A DNA stretch of 64,000 bases from Lentzea indica (GTDB lineage Bacteria > Actinomycetota > Actinomycetes > Mycobacteriales > Pseudonocardiaceae), in assembly GCF_012184385.1 (NCBI RefSeq), contig NZ_VSRL01000008.1, positions 1-64,000 on the forward strand, given 5' to 3'. A program made the position numbers and the translations under genes. Position 1 is the first letter of the stretch; every line of letters starts with the position of its first letter. Below, piece by piece: positions 57,257-64,000 of the stretch. The notes below the pieces were generated by a model that was given only the letters and a program-made list of their open reading frames with translations, searched no databases and was not told the origin of the DNA.

Positions 57257-57640
57257 ATGCCCGTACAGCTCAACCACACCATCGTCCACGTCACCGACCA
57301 GGAACGCTCCGCGCGTTTCCTCACCGAGATCCTCGGCCTGCCGGAGCCGGTCCGCTTCGGCCCGTTCCTCGTCGTCGAGGTCGCGAACGGCGTCTCGCTC
57401 GATTACCTGACCAGCCAGGCCCCGATCACCGAGCAGCACTACGCGTTCCTGGTGACCGAGGACGAGTTCGACCAGATCTTCGGCCGGATCCAGGAACGCG
57501 GCCTCGAGTACTGGGCCGACCCGTTCCGCTCCCGGCGCGGTGAGATCAACCGCAACGACGGCGGCAGAGGCGTCTACTGGAACGACCCCGACGGCCACGC
57601 ACTGGAGATCATCACGCGACCCTACGGTTCCGGTTCCTAA
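57257..57640 (+). CDS. VOC family (glyoxalase/bleomycin resistance fold) protein
   Basis: 127 aa. One pair of beta-alpha-beta-beta-beta units: LNHTIVHVTDQERSARFLTEILGLP with a metal-ligand His, HYAFLVTEDEFDQIFGRI, and GVYWNDPDGHALEIITRPYG with the C-terminal Glu. Metal-dependent isomerase, dioxygenase or binding protein; substrate unknown. ATG 57257. Confidence 0.88.
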   Translation: MPVQLNHTIVHVTDQERSARFLTEILGLPEPVRFGPFLVVEVANGVSLDYLTSQAPITEQHYAFLVTEDEFDQIFGRIQERGLEYWADPFRSRRGEINRNDGGRGVYWNDPDGHALEIITRPYGSGS

Positions 57641-57655
57641 AAGGTATAGACCAAC
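57640..57655. promoter_or_regulatory. dre-like DasR site upstream of the first chitinase
   Basis: AAAGGTATAGACCAAC matches 11 of 16 positions of the DasR responsive element recalled as ACTGGTCTAGACCACT. It lies 83 bp before the chitinase ATG, just after the VOC stop. The weakest of the three sites here. Confidence 0.5.
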
Positions 57656-57738
57656 TCTTGTGCTCCGCGCCCCGTTGCTGCCACGGTGAGAGCGGTAACA
57701 GACAGTGGGCGCGCAGATGCTCTGAGGAGTTGGTCTCC

Positions 57739-58428
57739 ATGTTCGGAACACGCGCCGCCGCCCTGATCGTCGCGCTGCTCGGCGTTTTCACGCTCGTGCA
57801 GCCGGCGACGGCGGCGCCGTTCATCGTCACCGAGGCTCAGTTCAACCGGATGTTCCCGTCCCGCAACAGCTTCTACACCTACAGCGGCCTGAAGTCCGCG
57901 ATGAGCACGTTCGGCTCGTTCGCGAACCAGGGCAGTGACACCGTGAAGAAGCAGGAGCTCGCGGCGTTCCTCGCGAACGTGTCCCACGAGACCGGCGGGC
58001 TCGTGTACATCCGCGAAATCAACCAAAGCGGTGACTACTGCGACGAGAGCAAGCCCTACGGCTGCCCCGCGGGAACCAGGTCGTACTACGGCCGCGGCCC
58101 GATCCAGCTCTCGTGGAACTTCAACTACAAGGCGGCCGGCGACTACCTCGGCATCAACCTGCTGAACAACCCGGACCAGGTCGCCACCAACGCCACGATC
58201 TCGTGGAGGACCGCGATCTGGTACTGGATGACGCAGAACGGACCCGGCACCATGACCCCGCACAACGCGATGGTCAACTCGCGCGGCTTCGGCCAGACCA
58301 TCCGCAGCATCAACGGTTCGCTGGAGTGCGACGGCCGCAACCCCGGCCAGGTGGAGAGCCGCGTCTCGAAGTACCGCCAGTTCACCGGGATCATCGGCGT
58401 CGCCACCGGCAGCAACCTGTATTGCTGA
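57739..58428 (+). CDS. secreted GH19 chitinase, catalytic domain only
   Basis: 229 aa. Signal peptide (LIVALLGVFTLVQPATA) and a GH19 domain: FNRMFPSRNSFYTYSGL, AFLANVSHETGGLVYI with the catalytic acid Glu, YYGRGPIQLSWNFNYKAAGDYLGI and GFGQTIRSINGSLEC. Compact bacterial-type GH19 enzymes hydrolyse chitin with inversion and can inhibit fungi. No chitin-binding module. ATG 57739 with GAGGAG upstream. A close tandem paralogue follows. Confidence 0.94.
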   Translation: MFGTRAAALIVALLGVFTLVQPATAAPFIVTEAQFNRMFPSRNSFYTYSGLKSAMSTFGSFANQGSDTVKKQELAAFLANVSHETGGLVYIREINQSGDYCDESKPYGCPAGTRSYYGRGPIQLSWNFNYKAAGDYLGINLLNNPDQVATNATISWRTAIWYWMTQNGPGTMTPHNAMVNSRGFGQTIRSINGSLECDGRNPGQVESRVSKYRQFTGIIGVATGSNLYC

Positions 58429-58460
58429 CAGGTCTAGACCCTTGACTGGTCTGGACCATT
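58428..58460. promoter_or_regulatory. tandem dre-like DasR sites upstream of the second chitinase
   Basis: ACAGGTCTAGACCCTT at 58428-58443 (13 of 16) and ACTGGTCTGGACCATT at 58445-58460 (14 of 16) match the DasR consensus recalled as ACTGGTCTAGACCACT. Their centres are 17 bp apart and the second ends 61 bp before the GTG start. DasR represses chitinolytic genes and is released by GlcN-6-P-type ligands in streptomycetes. Confidence 0.75.
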
Positions 58461-58521
58461 GATGCCAATCTCAGCGTAGTTCACATCCTTGATTCCTCGG
58501 GCGCGCAGACTCCAGGAGTGG

Positions 58522-59598
58522 GTGACCTTGCTGAGAAAACGCATCTTGGCGTCTATCGCGGCAGGTGTGATGGCGGCGGCATTGGCCGTCATCGCACCGG
58601 CCGCGTCCTCACAGGCGGAAGTGTCCGCACAGGCTTGCTCGTACACCGACTGGGTACAGGGTCAGTGGTACACTGCGGGCTCGATCGTGAGATTCGAAGG
58701 CGCTTACTACATCGCCGAGCACGACAATCCTGGTTACAGCCCCACGGTTTCCACCTGGTACTGGGAACCGACGAGCTGTGACGGTGGTGGAGGTGGCGGC
58801 GGCGGCACCTGCACGTACACCGACTGGGTGCAGGGACAGTGGTACGTCACCGGCGCCATCGTCAGGTTCGAAGGCAGCTTCTACATCGCCGAGCACGACA
58901 ATCCCGGTTACAGCCCAACGGTGTCCACCTGGTACTGGGACCCGTACAACTGCAACGGTGGCGGCGGGGGCGGTGGTGGCGGCGGCAGCTTCGTCGTCAG
59001 CGAAGCCCAGTTCAACCAGATGTTCCCGTCGCGCAACAGCTTCTACACCTACAGCGGTCTCGTCGAAGCGATGAGCGCGTTCCCCGCGTTCGCGAAGACT
59101 GGCAGCGACACGGTGAAGAAGCAGGAAGCGGCGGCGTTCCTCGCGAACGCCTCGCACGAGACCGGCGGCCTGGTGCACATCCGCGAGATCAACCAGGGCA
59201 ACGACCTCTGCGACGAGAGCAGGCCCTACGGCTGCCCGGCCGGGACCTACGCCTACTACGGCCGCGGCCCGATCCAGCTGTCGTGGAACTTCAACTACAA
59301 GGCAGCCGGTGACTACCTCGGCATCAACCTGCTGAACAACCCGGACCAGGTGGCCACCAACTCCGCGATCTCGTGGAAGACGGCACTCTGGTACTGGAAC
59401 ACGCAGACCGGGCCGGGCACCATGACCCCGCACAACGCCATGGTCAACGGAAGCGGGTTCGGCGAGACGATCCGCAGCATCAACGGTTCTCTCGAATGCA
59501 ACGGCGGCAACCCCGGCCAGGTGCAGAGCCGCGTCTCGAAGTACCAGCAGTTCACTTCGCTGCTCGGTGTGTCGGCCGGAGGAAATCTGTACTGCTAA
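58522..59598 (+). CDS. secreted GH19 chitinase with two chitin-binding modules
   Basis: 358 aa. Signal peptide (LASIAAGVMAAALAVIAPAASSQA), two almost identical CBM5/12-like modules (YTDWVQGQWYTAGSIVRFEG; YTDWVQGQWYVTGAIVRFEG, each ending STWYW) separated by Gly-rich linkers, and a GH19 domain with ASHETGGLVHI and YYGRGPIQLSWNFNY. It is the preceding chitinase plus binding modules, so the pair arose by tandem duplication. Start GTG 58522 or TTG 58528; AGGAG at 58513-58517. Confidence 0.94.
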   Translation: MTLLRKRILASIAAGVMAAALAVIAPAASSQAEVSAQACSYTDWVQGQWYTAGSIVRFEGAYYIAEHDNPGYSPTVSTWYWEPTSCDGGGGGGGGTCTYTDWVQGQWYVTGAIVRFEGSFYIAEHDNPGYSPTVSTWYWDPYNCNGGGGGGGGGGSFVVSEAQFNQMFPSRNSFYTYSGLVEAMSAFPAFAKTGSDTVKKQEAAAFLANASHETGGLVHIREINQGNDLCDESRPYGCPAGTYAYYGRGPIQLSWNFNYKAAGDYLGINLLNNPDQVATNSAISWKTALWYWNTQTGPGTMTPHNAMVNGSGFGETIRSINGSLECNGGNPGQVQSRVSKYQQFTSLLGVSAGGNLYC

Positions 59599-59638
59599 TA
59601 GGACCTGATCTGTCCTAGTTCGTCCCTAGCTTGGTCGC

Positions 59639-60133
59639 ATGACGATGGAGCACGACGAACTGCTGCACATGCTGGACGATCAGCGCAGGGTCTTCCGCAT
59701 CGCGATGCGGGGTCTCTCCGAGGCCGAGGCCAGGAAGCGCACGACCGTCAGCGAGCTCACGCTGGGTGGGTTGCTCAAGCACCTCACCTGGTGTGAGCGT
59801 GCGTACACGCACATCCTGACCGAGCAGCCGGGCACCCCGGAAGGAATGCTCGACGTCAGCCAGTACACCTGGGAAGGCGGCTCGTTCGAGGAACTGCTGG
59901 CCGCCTACGCCCAGGCGGCGCGCGTGACCGACGAGGCCGTGCGCGCCACCGATCTCGACAAGATGGTCCAGATGCCGTCCGCGCCGTGGGACCCGAACCC
60001 AGAGCCGTGGTCGGTCCGGCGGATCATGCTGCACGTGTTGCGGGAGACCGCGCACCACTCCGGGCACGCGGACATCATCCGCGAAGCGCTGGACGGCGCC
60101 TCGACGACCGAACAGCTGTACTCGTTGGGTTGA
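59639..60133 (+). CDS. DinB superfamily (DUF664) protein
   Basis: 164 aa four-helix bundle: EHDELLHMLDDQRRVFRIAMRGLSE, LGGLLKHLTWCERAYTHIL with a metal His, and VRRIMLHVLRETAHHSGHADIIREAL with the second and third His. DinB-fold proteins include thiol-dependent S-transferases (mycothiol or bacillithiol), but the activity here is unknown. ATG 59639. The palindrome TAGGAC-(7)-GTCCTA at 59598-59616 precedes it. Confidence 0.88.
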   Translation: MTMEHDELLHMLDDQRRVFRIAMRGLSEAEARKRTTVSELTLGGLLKHLTWCERAYTHILTEQPGTPEGMLDVSQYTWEGGSFEELLAAYAQAARVTDEAVRATDLDKMVQMPSAPWDPNPEPWSVRRIMLHVLRETAHHSGHADIIREALDGASTTEQLYSLG

Positions 60134-60136
60134 CCG

Positions 60137-60382
60137 TCAGGCCGCGAGCTGTTCCTTCACCTGGGACAGCGACGGGTTGGTGAGCGCCGCGCCGTTCGGG
60201 AAGTGGACGGTCGGCACCGTGCGGTTGCCGCCGTTGACGCTCATCACGAAGTCCGCCGCGCCGGGCGTCTCCTCGATGTTGATCTCGACGTACTCGATGC
60301 CTTCGCGGTCGAGCGAGCTCTTCAGGATCCGGCAGTAGCCGCACCACGAGGTCGAGTAGACGGTCAGCTGGTCGGGAGCCAT
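60137..60382 (-). CDS. mrx1: mycoredoxin (glutaredoxin-like, mycothiol-dependent)
   Basis: 81-aa thioredoxin-fold protein: LTVYSTSWCGYCRILKSSLD has the CxxC redox site (CGYC), and NRTVPTVHFPNGAALTNPSL holds the cis-Pro TVP. Mycoredoxins reduce mixed disulfides with mycothiol in actinobacteria, which fits the taxonomic placement. ATG 60380-60382 with GAGGAG 7-12 nt upstream on its strand. The region upstream can form a hairpin that includes this binding site. Confidence 0.9.
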   Translation of the reverse strand: MAPDQLTVYSTSWCGYCRILKSSLDREGIEYVEINIEETPGAADFVMSVNGGNRTVPTVHFPNGAALTNPSLSQVKEQLAA

Positions 60383-60387
60383 CAGGG

Positions 60388-60443
60388 GCACTCCTCATCG
60401 AGGTTGGTCAACGTCATGAGTATCAACGCTCGACGAGGAGTGC
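60388..60443 (-). promoter_or_regulatory. long inverted repeat covering the mycoredoxin ribosome binding site
   Basis: Arms GCACTCCTCATCGAG (60388-60402) and CTCGACGAGGAGTGC (60429-60443) pair over 15 bp with one mismatch; loop 26 nt. On the minus-strand mRNA the second arm contains the GAGGAG of the mycoredoxin gene, so a transcript starting upstream of 60443 could hide it. A promoter inside the loop would avoid this. Confidence 0.45.
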
Positions 60444-60464
60444 TTCATCCCAGGGTGCGCCAGC

Positions 60465-61583
60465 TCACTTCCGGTGCTTGAGCAGCTTCGATCCGGGTTT
60501 CTGGGACTCGAAGTCGAGCTTCGCCCAGTTCTTGTCCTTCGGCACGGACAGCACGCGCGCCTCGTCGAGCAGACCGTCGAACGAGCGCTTGCGGCTGTTG
60601 CTGCCTGGCGTCTTCTCGTTGTTGCCGATGGTCACCGGCTCGCTGCCGGCGGTCTTCCACGCGTTGGTGTCGGTCTTGCCGACTTCGAGCTTGCCGTTGA
60701 TGTAGTAGTAGGCGTTCGGCTTGTCGATGACGAAGACGAAGTGGTACCAGGTGTTGTTCTTGACCTTGGTGTAGGCACCGGAGGGCAACGGGCACCAGTC
60801 GTAGTTCGCGACGTCGATGCACGGCTCGGTCTGGTCGCCCTCGCCGAAGTAGTGGATGCGGAAGCCCGTCTCGCCCTTGGAGAACATCGCGATGTACGCG
60901 GCCGGATGCGTCTTGGCGTTGGACCAGATCGAGAAGGTTCCCTTCGACGGCAACGGGTTGAACAGCGACGAGCTCTCGCTGCCCGGCAGCAGGACGTACT
61001 CGCTGCGGGCCCTGGTGAGCGACAGCGCGTTGCCGACCACGCCGGTGCCGGTCGCGTCGCCGGTGATGTTGACGCCCTTGCCGTTGAGGTTGCCGGCCGA
61101 GTCGCGGTAACCGTTCGCCGCGCCCTTCTCGGCGAGGTGGTGGGCGGTGATCCAGCCGTCGGCCTTCGGGAAGACCTTGGTGCCGTCACTTTCCGACGAC
61201 GCCTCGGGATTGCCCCATTTCAGGGTGACGGACTGGCTGGCGTTGTTGCCCTTGACGTCGGTGCGCACCCAGATCGCCGCCTGCTTGGCGCCCGCGTCCC
61301 ACTTCTCGATCTCATACGGCAGCGGTTTGCCCGCCGCGTCGTCGAACCTGACGTCCGCGCCGTCCGGCTTGGCCTGACCGAAGTCGAAGTTCGACGCGTC
61401 GAGCCTCACCGGCACCGGGAAGCCCTTCACGTCGCCCGCGACGTTCGCGCCCGCGGCGGTGGTGTCGATGGTGATCTTGCGTTGATGTGCCCAGCCCGCT
61501 CGGGCCTCCGACGCCGCCGTGGGCAGCAGGAGTGCCGCGAGCACCGCGGCGGAGATGGTGAGAGTGCGCCCTGTCTTCTGCAT
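60465..61583 (-). CDS. secreted DUF2341/LamG concanavalin-like protein
   Basis: 372 aa. Signal peptide (LTISAAVLAALLLPTAASEA), a DUF2341 module (GWAHQRKITIDTTAAG; KPLPYEIEKWDAGAKQAAIWVRTD) and a LamG/concanavalin-like domain (FSIWSNAKTHPAAYIAMFSKGE; WYHFVFVIDKPNAYYYINGKLE; FDGLLDEARVLS). Such combinations bind glycans at the cell surface or outside. Start at ATG 61583, chosen for the signal peptide. Confidence 0.82.
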   Translation of the reverse strand: MQKTGRTLTISAAVLAALLLPTAASEARAGWAHQRKITIDTTAAGANVAGDVKGFPVPVRLDASNFDFGQAKPDGADVRFDDAAGKPLPYEIEKWDAGAKQAAIWVRTDVKGNNASQSVTLKWGNPEASSESDGTKVFPKADGWITAHHLAEKGAANGYRDSAGNLNGKGVNITGDATGTGVVGNALSLTRARSEYVLLPGSESSSLFNPLPSKGTFSIWSNAKTHPAAYIAMFSKGETGFRIHYFGEGDQTEPCIDVANYDWCPLPSGAYTKVKNNTWYHFVFVIDKPNAYYYINGKLEVGKTDTNAWKTAGSEPVTIGNNEKTPGSNSRKRSFDGLLDEARVLSVPKDKNWAKLDFESQKPGSKLLKHRK

Positions 61584-61891
61584 GTGGTCCCTTTTGTCCG
61601 GGGCGGCGGACACCCAAGGTCTTACTGGAAAGTTTGTTGCCTGTCAGCCCCGCATCACCCGATCGGACCAGTGGGCGACAATCGTCAGGCAATCGTCAGG
61701 TTAATTCGCCACACGGTGGGTGAGCATGGTTCGCGCACGTCCCGAACTTTCGGGCGTGCAATTAGTTCTGCTTTCCGACAAGCATTGCCGAGCAATTCAG
61801 TCACCCATTCGGCGGCCCTTTCCTTAACAGGGTTTCCGATATCGTCTGACTTCCGCCGCCGGTACCGCACTTTTGGAAAGAAAGGCTGGCC
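61584..61891. promoter_or_regulatory. 308-bp divergent intergenic region with an 11-bp direct repeat
   Basis: Lower GC than its surroundings, between the LamG gene (minus) and DUF4360 gene (plus). It holds two exact tandem copies of CAATCGTCAGG at 61679-61689 and 61690-61700, spaced one helical turn, a pattern used by OmpR-type response regulators, and a dyad GTCCCGAAC/TTCGGGC near 61739-61756. No ORF of interest was seen. Confidence 0.5.
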
Positions 61892-62509
61892 ATGCTGAAA
61901 ACGGTGGCGGCTGCTGCCATTGCGCTGTCCGCGGTCCTTACCGCACCAGCCGCGCACGCATCCGATGTTCCTGATTTCGTCACGATCGACGTGGTCACCG
62001 TGAACGGTTCCGGCTGTCCCGCCGGCACCGCGGCGGTCGCGGCCTCAGACGACCGCACGGCCTTCACTGTCACCTACAGCGACTACCTCGCCCAGGCCGG
62101 ACAGGGTTCGTCGCCGACAGACTTCCGCAAGAACTGCCAGCTCAACATCAGAGTGAGCTATCCGCAGGGCTTCACGTTCGGCATAGCCCAGGCGGACTAC
62201 CGCGGGTTCGCCCATCTCCAGCCGGGCGCGACGAGCATGGAAAAGGGCAGCTACTACTTCCAGGGCATGTCGCAGGGCACGAGCCGGACCCACAACTTCT
62301 CCGGCCCGAAGAGCGACAACTGGCAGGCGACCGACCGCGCCCAGGTGTCGGAAATCATCTACGCGCCGTGCGGGGAAGTCCGTCACCTGAACATCAACAC
62401 CGAGCTGCGCGTGAACGCCGGATCGTCCAAGGCCGCGAGCTTCATGACGATGGATTCCACGGACAGCAGCGTGAGCACGAAGTACCAGTTCTCCTGGAAG
62501 CGCTGCTGA
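61892..62509 (+). CDS. secreted DUF4360 protein, copy 1
   Basis: 205 aa. Signal peptide (AAAAIALSAVLTAPAAHA), then the DUF4360 domain: ITIDVVTVNGSGCPAGTAAVA-like opening (FVTIDVVTVNGSGC), SPTDFRKNCQLNIRVSYPQGF, ADYRGFAHLQPG and final KYQFSWKRC. Four conserved cysteines suggest two disulfides. Function unknown; the family is common in actinobacterial and fungal secretomes. ATG preceded by GAAAGAAAGG. A paralogue follows after 57 nt. Confidence 0.88.
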   Translation: MLKTVAAAAIALSAVLTAPAAHASDVPDFVTIDVVTVNGSGCPAGTAAVAASDDRTAFTVTYSDYLAQAGQGSSPTDFRKNCQLNIRVSYPQGFTFGIAQADYRGFAHLQPGATSMEKGSYYFQGMSQGTSRTHNFSGPKSDNWQATDRAQVSEIIYAPCGEVRHLNINTELRVNAGSSKAASFMTMDSTDSSVSTKYQFSWKRC

Positions 62510-62566
62510 TCCAGGCACCGATTGCCGCCGCCGTTCTTTGTTGAACCCCAGACGGAAAGGTGCCCC

Positions 62567-63211
62567 ATGCTCAGCACAGTGGCCGCGGCCGCGCTCGCGA
62601 TGTCGACGATCATCATCCCGCCCGGTGGCGCCCCCGGCGACACGCCACCGCCCGATCACATCACCATCGACGTCGTGACCATCAACGGTTCAGGCTGCAA
62701 GCCGGGAACGGCTGCGGTCGCCGTCAGCCCGGACAACAAGGCGTTCACCGTCACCTACAGCGAGTTCATGGCGCAGGTCGGGCCGGAGGCGAAGCCGACC
62801 GACTTCCGCAAGAACTGCCAGCTGAACCTGCGCGTCAACGTGCCGTCCGGCTTCACTTACGGCATCGCGTCCACCGACTACCGCGGCTTCGCGCACCTCG
62901 AGCGCGGCGCCAAGGCCCTGGAGAAGGCCAACTACTACTTCCAGGGCATGTCGGAGACGCAGTACAAGCAGCACAACTACAACGGCCCGATGAGCGACGA
63001 CTGGCAGGCGACCGACACGACCGACGTGGCCGCGATCGTCTACCACCCCTGCGGTGAGAAGCGGAACTTCAACATCAACACGGAGCTGCGGGTCATGGCC
63101 GGCACCTCCGACCCGAAGAAGGTCACCAGCTTCATCTCGATGGACTCCACCGACGGGTCGATCGAGACGACCTACCACTTCGCGTGGAAGACCTGCCCGC
63201 CGAAGCCGTAA
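62567..63211 (+). CDS. secreted DUF4360 protein, copy 2
   Basis: 214 aa, tandem paralogue of the preceding gene: ITIDVVTINGSGCKPGTAAVAVSPD, TDFRKNCQLNLRVNVPSGFTYGI, TDYRGFAHLERGA, MSDDWQATDTTDV and terminal AWKTCPPKP. The signal peptide is short and less typical (LSTVAAAALAMSTIIIPPGGAPG). The same four cysteines are kept. ATG 62567 with GGAAAGG. Followed by a convergent terminator. Confidence 0.87.
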   Translation: MLSTVAAAALAMSTIIIPPGGAPGDTPPPDHITIDVVTINGSGCKPGTAAVAVSPDNKAFTVTYSEFMAQVGPEAKPTDFRKNCQLNLRVNVPSGFTYGIASTDYRGFAHLERGAKALEKANYYFQGMSETQYKQHNYNGPMSDDWQATDTTDVAAIVYHPCGEKRNFNINTELRVMAGTSDPKKVTSFISMDSTDGSIETTYHFAWKTCPPKP

Positions 63212-63222
63212 CCCCTCACCCT

Positions 63223-63256
63223 GTGCCGGGCATTCCGAGAACGGGGTGCCCGGCAC
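63223..63256. terminator. terminator-like hairpin between DUF4360 copy 2 and ilvA
   Basis: Perfect 10-bp arms GTGCCGGGCA and TGCCCGGCAC with a 14-nt loop, 12 nt after the DUF4360 stop and 6 nt before the ilvA stop on the other strand. Confidence 0.7.
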
Positions 63257-63261
63257 TTCCC

Positions 63262-64000
63262 TCAGATCAGGAAGCGGTAGGCGGTCGTGCCGGGGGCCAC
63301 GTGCTGGATCTTGAGCGGTGACTCCTTCATGCGACCCCACAGCAGGTCGTAGTCCTCGCGGCGGCCGAGTTCGATGCACACCAGAGCGGCGCCGGTCTCC
63401 CGGTTGTCCCGCTTGATGTACTCGAACAGCACGATGTCGTCGTCCTTGCCCAGCACCTCGTCGAGGAACCGCCGCAGCGCGCCCGGCTCCTGCGGGAACT
63501 CGACCAGGAAGTAGTGCTTCAGGCCGCGGTGGACCATCGACCGCTCGACGACCTCGGCGTAGCGCGAGACGTCGTTGTTGCCACCCGAGAGAAGGCACAC
63601 CACGGTCGAGTCCTGCGCGACGGAGATCTCCTCCAGCAACGCGGCCGAGGCCAGCGCGCCCGCGGGCTCCGCGATGATGCCGTCGATCTGGTACAGCTCC
63701 AGCATCTCCGTGCAGACCGCGCCCTCGGACACGGTGAGGAGCTCGGCGCCGCTGTCGCGCACCATCGGGAACGTCACGTCGCCGGCACGGCGCACCGCGG
63801 CACCGTCGACGAACGAGTCCACCTCCGGCAGCGTGACGGGGCTGCCCGCCTGCATCGCGGCGATCATGCTGGCCGCGCCCGCAGGCTCCACGCCGATGAC
63901 GCGGGTGCGCGGGAAGCGCTCCTTGAACCACGTGCCGACGCCGGACAGCAGTCCGCCGCCACCGACAGGCACCACGACCACGTCGGGCGCGCGCCGAGCT
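63262..64000 (-). CDS. ilvA: threonine ammonia-lyase, C-terminal part (cut by window edge)
   Basis: About 246 C-terminal residues of a PLP-dependent threonine dehydratase, first step of isoleucine synthesis. The PLP-phosphate loop VVPVGGGGLLSG, EPAGAASMIAAMQAG and LSGGNND are present, then one ACT-like domain (LKHYFLVEFPQEPGALRRFLDEVLG), which indicates the short form with a single regulatory domain. The N-terminal part with the catalytic Lys lies beyond the right edge. Confidence 0.93.
   Translation of the reverse strand, partial: ARRAPDVVVVPVGGGGLLSGVGTWFKERFPRTRVIGVEPAGAASMIAAMQAGSPVTLPEVDSFVDGAAVRRAGDVTFPMVRDSGAELLTVSEGAVCTEMLELYQIDGIIAEPAGALASAALLEEISVAQDSTVVCLLSGGNNDVSRYAEVVERSMVHRGLKHYFLVEFPQEPGALRRFLDEVLGKDDDIVLFEYIKRDNRETGAALVCIELGRREDYDLLWGRMKESPLKIQHVAPGTTAYRFLI

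Noticed and set aside
58636-58955. DNA-level tandem repeat or CRISPR-like array
   Set aside because: The repetition is explained by two duplicated chitin-binding modules in frame with codon-level differences.

Overview
The window is high-GC actinobacterial DNA, most likely from the Pseudonocardiaceae (Lentzea / Saccharothrix / Lechevalieria type). This is inferred from the GC-rich third positions, frequent GTG starts, ATGA/GTGA/TGATG gene overlaps, an EspG-like ESX gene piece, the mycobacterial-type LpdA quinone dehydrogenase, a mycoredoxin, DasR-type chitinase operators and many secreted carbohydrate-active proteins. No rRNA, tRNA, CRISPR array, transposase, prophage or biosynthetic megasynthase was seen.

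Layout. 1-4.5 kb: a broken EspG-like fragment, a gamma-glutamylcyclotransferase, lpdA, a secreted protein coupled to a class F sortase, and a second sortase that has lost its catalytic His. 4.5-10.3 kb: glycerol module glpK-glpF (minus) divergent from glpD (plus) around a perfect palindrome, then a Tat-exported PhoD phosphatase. 10.2-22.3 kb: two coupled M20 amidohydrolases, a small membrane protein, the methylmalonyl-CoA mutase operon mutA-mutB-meaB, a Ser/Thr kinase, purine nucleoside phosphorylase and a phosphosugar mutase. The set lpdA, glpD, amidohydrolase pair, deoD, pmmB recalls the M. tuberculosis Rv3302c-Rv3308 neighbourhood. 22.2-34.4 kb: small metabolic and redox genes, a truncated haem-oxygenase-like remnant, a MacA/MacB-like lipoprotein-ABC-permease exporter, and an aldo/keto reductase and SDR pair facing a MarR regulator. 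34.4-38.4 kb: a 167-bp palindromic MITE-like element, thyA-folA and small conserved genes. 38.4-46.3 kb: a kinase with an extracytoplasmic sensor region facing a four-gene operon (propeller/Fn3 surface protein, MoxR AAA+, DUF58, transglutaminase-like membrane protein), each gene overlapping the next by 4 nt. 46.5-52.3 kb: coiled-coil protein, lipoprotein, secreted jelly-roll protein, LysR/EamA pair, pseudouridine synthase, phosphotransferase. 52.3-63.2 kb: a secretome block (GH92 mannosidase, BNR protein, two GH19 chitinases, LamG protein, two DUF4360 proteins) with a mycoredoxin and DinB protein inside it. The right edge cuts ilvA.

How the parts fit. The secreted enzymes suggest a chitin- and mannan-degrading soil lifestyle; dre-like boxes upstream of both chitinases predict control by the GlcNAc regulator DasR. 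The kinase plus MoxR/DUF58/transglutaminase operon looks like an envelope-associated assembly.

Caution on quality. Seven conserved genes (espG, lpdA, glpK, the first kinase, the HemK-like methyltransferase, the DUF58 gene and the transglutaminase gene) each carry one single-base frameshift, six of them one-base deletions. This looks more like sequencing or assembly error than gene decay, so these genes are given at full span with the break marked.
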